DNA of 5,664 nt, taken from the NCBI GenBank assembly GCA_016875515.1, contig VGRA01000205.1, forward strand, positions 1 through 5,664, written 5' to 3'. Position 1 is the stretch's first letter; each line of letters opens with the position of its first letter. Position numbers and translations under genes: made by a program. The stretch comes from Deltaproteobacteria bacterium (lineage in GTDB: Bacteria > Myxococcota > Myxococcia > Myxococcales > Myxococcaceae). The notes under the pieces were generated by a model. It searched no databases. It was given only the letters and a program-made list of their open reading frames with translations, and had not been told where the DNA came from. Of the stretch, positions 1-5,388 are shown one piece after another.

Positions 1-294
1 CGCCACGGGGAAGTCCCCCATCTGCTTGTAGCTCGGCACGAGCTCCAGCCCCGGCACGGCGGTAGGGCGCACCACGTCCTCGAACTGCACCGCGTCGTCC
101 GAGAGCCAGTGGAAGACGTTGGGCTCCAGCGCGCGCACGTCCAGGCCCAGCGACTTGCCGGCGTGGCCCTGCGTGTCCAGGTCCACCAGCAGCACCCGCG
201 CCCGGCGCTCCGTGGCAAGCCAGGCCGCCACGCTCACCGCCAGCGTCGTCTTGCAGGTCCCGCCCTTCTCGTTGATGAAGGCGAGGCGTCGCAT
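1..294 (-). CDS. ParA-family ATPase, N-terminal 98 residues (runs off left edge)
   Basis: N-terminal part of a ParA/MinD-type P-loop ATPase; the C-terminus lies beyond the left edge. The visible protein opens with MRRLAFINEKGGTCKTT, a deviant Walker A motif with the signature lysine K10 and P-loop lysine K15. It continues to a Walker A' segment VLLVDLDTQGHAGKSLGL with D38 and D40. Proteins of this family dimerise on ATP, bind DNA or membrane non-specifically, and move or position plasmids, chromosomes, organelles or protein clusters. The ATG at 294 has a weak GGAAG at 305-301, six bases upstream. It starts 3 bp after the stop of the phasin-like gene, so the two are almost certainly co-transcribed and translationally coupled. 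No ParB or parS-like element is visible, which suggests an orphan cargo-positioning ParA rather than the chromosomal parAB. Family is certain; the cargo is not known. Confidence 0.93.
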   Translation of the reverse strand, partial: MRRLAFINEKGGTCKTTLAVSVAAWLATERRARVLLVDLDTQGHAGKSLGLDVRALEPNVFHWLSDDAVQFEDVVRPTAVPGLELVPSYKQMGDFPVA

Positions 295-297
295 GCT

Positions 298-588
298 CTA
301 CTTCCGGGACAGCGCGTCCACCTTCGCCTCGATGGAGGCGAGCATCCGCTCGAGGTCATCCACCTTGCCCTTGAGCGCCTCCACGTCGGAGGTGGACGGC
401 AGGTTCGCCGCGGACAGTGCCGAGCGGAGGGACTTGTCCAGCGTGCCCTTCGCCATGAGCGTCTTGGACACCAGCGCCTGCAGCGCGGAGACGAACCGCT
501 CGTTGGCCAGGAGCTGCTGGGCCAGGCGGCCCACCTGCTCCTCGCCGGTCTCCACCAACCTCTTCATCACCGGGTTGTCCTTGAGCAT
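298..588 (-). CDS. Small phasin-like coiled-coil protein (96 aa)
   Basis: A complete 96-residue, mostly helical soluble protein with no signal peptide or membrane segment. Residues 1-60 form a predicted amphipathic helical region. A short break with LPSTSDVEAL (about 63-72) leads into a C-terminal heptad-like coiled coil (KGKVDDLERMLASIEAKV, about 73-90). The pattern 'LP(S/T)xxD(V/I)xxL' followed by a leucine-heptad helix is what I associate with phasins and PHA-granule proteins (PhaF/PhaI type) and with the PhaE C-terminus. A match to that family is an inference from pattern only. The ATG at 588 is chosen; an in-frame GTG at 594 is the alternative, and neither has a clear Shine-Dalgarno. It is the first gene of a two-gene unit with the ParA ATPase, so it could be the ParA partner or cargo adaptor. 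A longer open frame runs upstream to 1005 but is antisense shadow of the first ArsA-like gene. Confidence 0.82.
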   Translation of the reverse strand: MLKDNPVMKRLVETGEEQVGRLAQQLLANERFVSALQALVSKTLMAKGTLDKSLRSALSAANLPSTSDVEALKGKVDDLERMLASIEAKVDALSRK

Positions 589-620
589 GACCACGGCTTT
601 TGCGGCGCAGGGGCACGCCC

Positions 621-642
621 TGTCAAGCCGCGCACGTTGACA
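621..642. promoter_or_regulatory. Inverted TTGACA pair: back-to-back -35 boxes of divergent promoters
   Basis: TGTCAA (621-626), ten bases, then TTGACA (637-642): a perfect inverted repeat of the sigma-70 -35 consensus, one copy facing each divergent gene. It lies in the 88-bp gap between the ParA/phasin-like unit and the ATPase operon. It could be two promoters placed back to back or the operator of a dimeric regulator; the sequence alone does not decide. The arms are seen directly; function is inferred. Confidence 0.5.
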
Positions 643-665
643 CCCCCGGGGGCCGTCCCTACGGT
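637..665 (+). promoter_or_regulatory. Candidate sigma-70-type promoter for the ATPase operon
   Basis: TTGACA at 637-642, a 17-base spacer and TACGGT at 660-665 (three of six to TATAAT, including the first T, second A and last T). The spacer contains the perfect palindrome CCCCCGGGGG at 643-652. Initiation about seven bases past the -10 would fall near 672, only some five bases before the GTG at 677. The first ATPase would then be translated from a nearly leaderless message, which agrees with the lack of any Shine-Dalgarno before it. Confidence 0.45.
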
Positions 666-676
666 GCCGTCTCTCC

Positions 677-1594
677 GTGGCAGCACTTCTCGACAAGCGG
701 CTCGTGGTGGTCTCCGGCAAGGGCGGCGTGGGCAAGAGCACCGTCGCGGCGGCGTTGGCGCTGGGCGCTGCGCGCGCCGGCAAGCGGACGCTGCTGTGCG
801 AGGTGAACGCGGACGAGCGCGTGGCCCCGCTGCTCGGCCATCCCGCCGTGGGCGCGGACATTGCGCGGCTGGAGGACAACCTCTTCGCCGTCAACGTGCG
901 GCCCAGGGAGGCCACGCGCGAGTACGTCCTGCTGCAGCTGAAATTCCGCTCCGTGTACGACGCGGTGTTCGAGAACCGCGTGGTGCGGCGCTTCCTGCGC
1001 TTCATCCCCAGCCTGCAGGAGCTGGTGGTGCTCGGGAAGATCCTCTACCACGTCAAGCAGCAGGGGCCGGACGGACGCCCCGCGTGGGACCTCGTGGTGA
1101 TGGACGCCCCCGCCACCGGCCACGCCGTCACCTACCTCTCCGTGCCGCAGGTCATCCTGGACACCGTGCCCCCGGGCCCCATGTCGTCCGAGGCGGCGTG
1201 GATGCGGGACATTCTGGTGGACTCGGCGCGCACCGCCGCGGTGCTGGTGACGCTGCCCGAGGACATGCCGGTCAACGAGACGGTGGAACTGGCCTGTGCG
1301 CTGTCTGCGCAGGTGAAGGTCCACGTGGGCGCCACGGTGCTCAACGCCCACGTCGGCGAGCGCTTCTCCGAAGCGGACGTGGAGGCCGCCGCAGCGGCCT
1401 TGCCCTCGCTCGGAGAGCTGGCCCGCGCCCACCGTGCGCGCGCCGAGCAGTCAGTCGAGGCCCGCGCCCGGCTCGCCGCGGCCATTGCCGCCCCCGTGTC
1501 CTGCGTGCCGCGGCTCTACCTGCCGCACTTCGGGCGGTCTGCCATCGAGCAGGTGCTCACCCACCTGCAGCAGCTGCTGCGGGGAACCGCGTGA
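677..1594 (+). CDS. ArsA/Get3-like ATPase, Rv3679 (BagA)-like subunit
   Basis: A 305-residue cytosolic ATPase of the ArsA/Get3 branch of the deviant Walker A class. The P-loop GKGGVGKS (residues 14-21) has signature lysine K15 and P-loop lysine K20. Switch II is VMDAPATGH (D143 to H149), and VLNAH at 221-225 fits the adenine-recognition Asn. The switch I segment, normally DPA(H/R), reads EVNADER: N44 sits where Get3 has its catalytic Asp. This EV-type replacement, the LVTLPEDMPVNET segment (191-202) and the pairing with a DPAR-type partner resemble Mycobacterium tuberculosis Rv3679, from memory. There is no CxxC zinc motif and no ArsA metalloid site, so arsenite transport is unlikely. The GTG at 677 is the start that gives the usual short lead into the P-loop. 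Its stop overlaps the next gene by four bases, pointing to coupled translation and a heterodimer. Confidence 0.93.
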   Translation: MAALLDKRLVVVSGKGGVGKSTVAAALALGAARAGKRTLLCEVNADERVAPLLGHPAVGADIARLEDNLFAVNVRPREATREYVLLQLKFRSVYDAVFENRVVRRFLRFIPSLQELVVLGKILYHVKQQGPDGRPAWDLVVMDAPATGHAVTYLSVPQVILDTVPPGPMSSEAAWMRDILVDSARTAAVLVTLPEDMPVNETVELACALSAQVKVHVGATVLNAHVGERFSEADVEAAAAALPSLGELARAHRARAEQSVEARARLAAAIAAPVSCVPRLYLPHFGRSAIEQVLTHLQQLLRGTA

Positions 1595-2697
1595 GCGGCA
1601 CGGCGTTGGCGCACCTGGTGCGCGACAAGTCGGTCATCGTCTGTGTGGGGCCGGGGGGCGTGGGCAAGACCACCGTGTCTGCCTCGCTGGCGCTGGCCGG
1701 GGCGCTCTCCGGCCGCGGCTCGCTGGTGTGCACCATTGATCCCGCCCGCCGGCTCGCCAACTCACTCGGCATGGCCGCCCTGGGCAACGCCGAGGCACGC
1801 ATCCCGGACAGCGCCCTGGCAGAGGTGGGCTTACGCCCCCCGGCGCCACTGCACGCCATGATGCTGGACATGAAGCAGGCGTGGGACGCGCTCATCCGGC
1901 GGTACGCGCCGCCGGACAGCCAGGAGAAGATCCTCTCCAACCGCTTCTACCAGTCCCTCTCCACGGCGCTCGCGGGCTCGCAGGAGTACGTGGCGCTGGA
2001 GAAGCTGTGGGAGCTGACCGAGCGTCGGCAGTACCCGCTCGTGGTGCTGGACACGCCCCCGACCGCCCACGCCCTTGACTTCCTGGACGCCCCCAACCGC
2101 ATCCTCGAGTTCCTGGACAACGAGGCCGCCCGCCTGCTCCTCACCCCGGCGCTCGCCGCAGGCCGCGTGGGGCTGCAGCTGTTCAGCCTGGGCAGCAGCC
2201 TGCTCGCAAAGACCATTGCGAAGCTGACCGGCGCGGAGACGCTGCAGGAACTGGCCAGCTTCCTGATCTCCATCAGCAGCCTCAACCAGGGCTTCCGCGA
2301 GCGGGCCCGCGGCGTACGCGAGCTGCTCCAGAGTCCCGGCACCGCCTTCGTGCTGGTCACCGCCCCTTCGCCGGAGAGGTTGGGGGAGACGCTGCGCTTC
2401 CACGCCCTGCTGCGGGAGCAGGGCGTGCCGGTGGGGGCGGTGGTGGTCAACCGGGTACATGCGCTGCCCACGTCCGAGGACCGGCAGCGGGCGAGCGCCC
2501 TGCCCTCCCCGCTCCGCGAGCAACTGCTCACCACGCTGGCCGAGCAGGAGGTACTCGCCCGGCTGGACGCGGAGGGCATTACCCAGCTGCGGGCCGGGCT
2601 GGGCATCACCCCGCTCGTAGAAGTCCCCCGCTTCGAGCGGGACGTGCACGATCTCCGCGCCCTTCACGCAACGGGCCAGCACCTGTTGGGGCAGTGA
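1591..2697 (+). CDS. ArsA/Get3-like ATPase, Rv3680 (BagB)-like subunit
   Basis: A 368-residue partner of the preceding ATPase. The P-loop is GPGGVGKTT (residues 20-28): K26 is present, but the signature lysine is replaced by P21. Switch I is intact as TIDPARRLANSLG with D50. Switch II is VLDTPPTAHALDFLDAP (D154, H160), and VVVNR with N287 fits the base-binding position. LHAMMLDMKQAWD (87-99), the SLAGSQEYVALEKL-like stretch (124-139) and the DVHDL near the C-terminus match my memory of the Rv3680 family closely. Residues 179-232 are a leucine-rich helical region where Get3 proteins build their hydrophobic client groove; whether it binds clients here is unknown. Its only cysteines are C18 and C47, so there is no zinc or metalloid site. 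GTG at 1591 overlaps the previous stop as GTGA, with GGGGAA at 1581-1586 as a likely ribosome site. The frame stays open far upstream to 109, but those residues are out-of-frame shadow of the first ATPase and the minus-strand genes. Confidence 0.94.
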   Translation: MSGTALAHLVRDKSVIVCVGPGGVGKTTVSASLALAGALSGRGSLVCTIDPARRLANSLGMAALGNAEARIPDSALAEVGLRPPAPLHAMMLDMKQAWDALIRRYAPPDSQEKILSNRFYQSLSTALAGSQEYVALEKLWELTERRQYPLVVLDTPPTAHALDFLDAPNRILEFLDNEAARLLLTPALAAGRVGLQLFSLGSSLLAKTIAKLTGAETLQELASFLISISSLNQGFRERARGVRELLQSPGTAFVLVTAPSPERLGETLRFHALLREQGVPVGAVVVNRVHALPTSEDRQRASALPSPLREQLLTTLAEQEVLARLDAEGITQLRAGLGITPLVEVPRFERDVHDLRALHATGQHLLGQ

Positions 2698-2819
2698 GGG
2701 GTGGCGTGGCGCGCGTGACGGAGGGCATCATCCGGCCCCGGCCCAGGGAACTGCGCCCGCAGGCCGGACGTCAGACGGACCGGGCACCGGGACGCCCACC
2801 CATGCCATGGAGGAGCCAG
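2698..2819 (+). other. 122-bp gap between the second ATPase and the TPR lipoprotein gene
   Basis: This stretch is in frame with the TPR gene, and a GTG at 2694 overlaps the ATPase stop as GTGA, so a 42-residue extension is formally possible. The translation would be Arg/Pro-rich, with AGG, GGA, CCA and GCA codons unlike the neighbours, and would precede a good signal peptide. I therefore read it as untranslated leader. I see no strong promoter or terminator hairpin, so read-through from the ATPase genes is likely. Confidence 0.5.
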
Positions 2820-2822
2820 GTG
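2809..2822 (+). promoter_or_regulatory. Ribosome binding site deciding the TPR lipoprotein start
   Basis: GGAGGAG at 2809-2815, four bases before the GTG at 2820, is the strongest Shine-Dalgarno seen in the window. It favours this GTG over the in-frame GTG at 2694 and ATG at 2802, neither of which has one, and places the start exactly at a lipoprotein signal peptide. Confidence 0.7.
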
Positions 2823-4070
2823 AAGCGAGCAACCGCCAGATGGATTCTGACCGTGACGTTGGGGCTGGGATGCGCCGCGCCGCAGCGCGCCGCCGTGCAG
2901 GCGGACCTCGTCCCCACCCCGCCTCCGGCACCGCCGCGGCAGGAGGTCCGCTTCGCCCCCGTGTACATCACCGGGGACCCAGAGATGGAGAAGCTGAACG
3001 ACGCGGAGTTGTTCGCCTCGGGCACGGCCGCCTACGCCGCGGATGACTTCAAGGGGGCGGCCCGGTACTTTGGGCGCCTGGCGGACTTCCACCCGGAGAG
3101 CCCCTTCCGGCGGCAGGCCCTCTACAACGCGGGGCTCGCGCAGGAGAAGCTGACCGCGTGGGAGGAGGCGCTGGGCCGGTTCGCGGAGCTGCAGGACGCG
3201 GAGAAGGGCACCGGGGACTCGCTGGATGCCGCCTACCGCTACGCCGAGGTGCTGTACCACCTCAACCGGTACGAGGAGGCCGCCAAGGTGTTGGGCACGC
3301 TGGCCGGGAGGCTGGACCAGCCCATGAACCGGCGCCTGGAGGCCCAGGTGCAGCAGGGCATCTGCGAGTTGGAGGCCGGCCGGCTGGACGTGGCCGAGTC
3401 CACCCTGCGCAAGGCCATGGCCTCCTGGCAGGCGCTGAAGGACCCGGACGAGGTGGACGACTACTTCCCGGCTCAGGGGCAGTTCTTCCTCGGGGAGATC
3501 TACCGGGTCCACTCCGAGAACGTCCGGCTGGACCCGGACCAGACCTCGGACCAGCTGGCCAAGGACCTCGAGTACAAGGCCGAGCTGTTGCTGTCCGCAC
3601 AGGGCCACTACCTGCGCGCCATGCGGGTGGGGAACGGCTACTGGGCCACCGCCGCAGGCGAGCGCGTGGGCGGGCTCTACGAGAACCTCTACGACCAGAT
3701 GGTGAACGCCCCGGCGCCGCGCGAGCTGAGTGCCGAGGAGGCCTCGGTCTACCTGGCGGAGCTCCGCAAGAAGCTCCGCGTCCTCATCACCAAGTCCATC
3801 AACGTCTACGAGCGCACGCTGGAGGCCGCTGAACGGATTGGCGCGCGCAGCCACTTCGTGGACAAGACCCGGGACTCGCTCCAGAAGATGAAAGAGGTGC
3901 TCCTGGAGCAGACCCGCAAGGACGAGGAGGAGGCGCGCCAGGCCGCGGCCGCCGCGGCCGAGGCCCGGGACCGCGTCCAGGGCAAGAAGGCACCGGAGAA
4001 GAAGGACGCCGCCCGCGGCAAGAGGGAGCCGCGCACCGCCCTGCCCCGTCCTGCCCCCAAGGCGGGCTGA
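2820..4070 (+). CDS. TPR-repeat outer-membrane-type lipoprotein (416 aa)
   Basis: From GTG 2820 the protein begins with a short basic n-region (MKRATAR), a hydrophobic core and LGLGCAAP, giving a likely lipidated Cys18. The lipobox is loose (G at -3, L at -4) but acceptable; Ala at +2 argues against inner-membrane retention by the E. coli rule. A proline-rich linker (about 33-42) is followed by four TPR-like helical hairpins at roughly 62-95, 97-130, 134-163 and 172-202. Then comes a helical region with YWATAAGERVGGLYENLYDQM (split around residues 274-294) and an ELRKKLRVLITKSI / VYERTLEAAERIG block (315-342). The last 50 residues are a Lys/Glu/Ala-rich low-complexity tail. The architecture recalls myxobacterial TPR lipoproteins such as the gliding-motility GltE/AglT type, but the neighbours are not the known glt clusters, so I do not name it. 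It probably scaffolds an envelope complex. The protease gene follows after 10 bp. Confidence 0.85.
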   Translation: MKRATARWILTVTLGLGCAAPQRAAVQADLVPTPPPAPPRQEVRFAPVYITGDPEMEKLNDAELFASGTAAYAADDFKGAARYFGRLADFHPESPFRRQALYNAGLAQEKLTAWEEALGRFAELQDAEKGTGDSLDAAYRYAEVLYHLNRYEEAAKVLGTLAGRLDQPMNRRLEAQVQQGICELEAGRLDVAESTLRKAMASWQALKDPDEVDDYFPAQGQFFLGEIYRVHSENVRLDPDQTSDQLAKDLEYKAELLLSAQGHYLRAMRVGNGYWATAAGERVGGLYENLYDQMVNAPAPRELSAEEASVYLAELRKKLRVLITKSINVYERTLEAAERIGARSHFVDKTRDSLQKMKEVLLEQTRKDEEEARQAAAAAAEARDRVQGKKAPEKKDAARGKREPRTALPRPAPKAG

Positions 4071-4080
4071 AGCGGCGCGA

Positions 4081-5286
4081 ATGCTGGCGTCGCCCCTCAC
4101 CGCGGCGGAGTTGGCGGACATCCGCGCCTACGAGGGGCCGCGCGTGGTGTGGTTTGCCCTCTCCACGCCGGTCCAGTTGGCGGTCTCACTGGCCTGGCTG
4201 AGGTGGTTGGTGCGGCCGCTGTACGCCGTCTCCGAGCACCACGCCGGCAAGCTGGCCGCGTGGCAGGCCTCCTCCCCCGCCCTGCGCGCACTGGCATCCG
4301 CCATGGACCGGGTGTGGCGCGGCCCCGGCTGGGGCGCGGCGCTGCTCTTCGCGCTCTACGATCTGCTGCTCTACCAGCTTCTCTTCCTTCCGGTGGACGT
4401 CTACCTGGGCTATGTGCACGAGCACGCGCACGGGCTGTCCAACCACACCCCCGGGGGCTTCGCCTGGGACCTCGCCAAGGGCACGGCGGTCCACGCGGTC
4501 TTCACGGCGTTGCTCGCGTTCGGGCTCTTCGGGCTCGCGCGCCGCACGCAGCGCTGGTGGTTGCTGCTCGGCATCCCGTCCGCGCTGGCCCTGCTGGGGG
4601 CCGCCGCTTTGGATCCGCTCCGTGGCCAGCTCTACTTCGAGCATGCGCCGCTACCCCCGGGGCCGGCCCGGGAGTCCGTGGAACGGACGCTGCGCCAGGC
4701 GGGCGTGGAGGCCACGGTGGTGGTGGAGCACACGGCCCGGGCCACGAGGAAGCTGCAGGCCTACTTCGCCGGGCAGGGCGCTACCCGCACGGTGGTGCTG
4801 AACGACGCGCTGCTCGAGCATCTGTCGCCGGCGGAGCTCTCCGCCGCGGTGGCCCACGAGGCGGGACACCTGCTCGAGCCCCGGTGGCCCCGCCGGGTTG
4901 CCGGCGCGGTGGCGGTGCTGGGACTGTTGTGGCTGGCCGCGGCGCTTCAGCGCGAGGCGGCCCGCCGCGGCGCGTGGGGGATCCAGGAGCCTGCGGACAT
5001 CCGGACGCTCCCCGCCATCAGCGCGGGACTGCTGCTGCTCACGTCCCTGGGGGAGCCCCTTGCGGCCTGGCAAAGCCGGCGCGGCGAGCTGGCCGCGGAC
5101 CGCTATGCGCTGGAGCTCACGCAGGACCGGGACGCCTTCGCCGGAATGCTGGTAAAGGCGGCCCGGGTGAACAAGGTGGACCCGGCTCCGCCGCGGTGGC
5201 GTGTCCTAGCCGGGATGAGCCATCCGCCTATCTCGGAGCGGCTGGCCCAGGTGACGTCGTTCAAACCGGCTGCTGCCGGCAGGTGA
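4081..5286 (+). CDS. Ste24/CAAX-protease-type M48 membrane zinc metallopeptidase (401 aa)
   Basis: An integral membrane protease of family M48, Ste24 (CAAX prenyl protease 1) branch. The zinc site is VAHEAGH with H259, E260 and H263; the third ligand is E336 in GELAADRYAL. Before it comes AYFAGQGATRTVVLNDALLEHLSP (split at 228-250), the classic substrate-strand region. Near the C-terminus is SHPPISERL with H381. The N-terminal half carries YVHEHAHGLSNHTPGGF-AWDLAKG (111-134), matching the GLSNxT...D..K signature of the Peptidase_M48_N domain. I can see six hydrophobic segments (about 22-44, 84-109, 134-153, 158-178, 271-289, 308-325); eukaryotic Ste24 has seven. The two between HExxH and E336 also fit Ste24. 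Bacteria lack prenylated CAAX substrates, so a role in membrane protein quality control is more likely. ATG 4081 has no clear ribosome site and lies 10 bp after the TPR stop, so coupling is likely. Confidence 0.92.
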   Translation: MLASPLTAAELADIRAYEGPRVVWFALSTPVQLAVSLAWLRWLVRPLYAVSEHHAGKLAAWQASSPALRALASAMDRVWRGPGWGAALLFALYDLLLYQLLFLPVDVYLGYVHEHAHGLSNHTPGGFAWDLAKGTAVHAVFTALLAFGLFGLARRTQRWWLLLGIPSALALLGAAALDPLRGQLYFEHAPLPPGPARESVERTLRQAGVEATVVVEHTARATRKLQAYFAGQGATRTVVLNDALLEHLSPAELSAAVAHEAGHLLEPRWPRRVAGAVAVLGLLWLAAALQREAARRGAWGIQEPADIRTLPAISAGLLLLTSLGEPLAAWQSRRGELAADRYALELTQDRDAFAGMLVKAARVNKVDPAPPRWRVLAGMSHPPISERLAQVTSFKPAAAGR

Positions 5287-5332
5287 GCCCGTCAACGCCC
5301 TCCCCGCCCTTTCGTGCCCACCTGCCGGCAGC
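5272..5332. terminator. 14-bp perfect inverted repeat across the protease stop codon
   Basis: GCTGCCGGCAGGTG (5272-5285) and CACCTGCCGGCAGC (5319-5332) are exact reverse complements separated by 33 bases. The first arm includes the protease's last codons and most of its TGA. Each arm also contains the palindrome CTGCCGGCAG. It lies between converging genes and could end transcription from both sides, but there is no T-tract, so a canonical intrinsic terminator is not shown. Confidence 0.4.
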
Positions 5333-5344
5333 GCCGCGCGCCAC

Positions 5345-5370
5345 GGCGCCTTTCCCCCCGAAGAGGCGCC
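5345..5370. terminator. Short GC-rich hairpin between convergent genes
   Basis: GGCGCCT (5345-5351) pairs with AGGCGCC (5364-5370). A G-U and an A-U pair extend the stem to nine, with loop CCCCCCGA. It is 18 bases from the end of the right-hand minus-strand gene and about 60 from the end of the protease gene. No T-run follows on either strand, so it is only a possible bidirectional terminator. Confidence 0.4.
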
Positions 5371-5388
5371 CGGCGACTTGTCCTTGGT

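Noticed and set aside
589..1005. N-terminal extension of the phasin-like gene into a 235-residue protein
   Set aside because: It would cross the divergent promoter region and run antisense to the first ATPase; the added residues are low-complexity and lack family likeness.
109..1590. Upstream extension of the second ATPase frame, which would give an 862-residue protein
   Set aside because: The first 494 residues are Arg/Gly/Ala-rich nonsense running antisense to the ParA and phasin-like genes and out of frame with the first ATPase; the family N-terminus begins at GTG 1591.
677..2697. Arsenite efflux (arsA) function
   Set aside because: No metalloid-binding cysteines, no arsB, arsR or arsD near, and the pair matches the Rv3679/Rv3680 type better.
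3940..3965. GGCCGCGGCCGCCGCGGCC-like repeat
   Set aside because: It only encodes the alanine run in the lipoprotein's tail; there is no sign of a functional DNA repeat.
2664..4121. 485-codon open frame on the minus strand
   Set aside because: It lies wholly antisense to the TPR lipoprotein, has Gly/Arg/Leu composition typical of a GC-rich shadow frame and shows no motif.
4417..4431. Second HExxH (HEHAH, residues 113-117) in the protease
   Set aside because: It is part of the GLSNxT signature region of the M48 N-terminal domain, between membrane segments; the real zinc site is HEAGH at 259-263 with E336.
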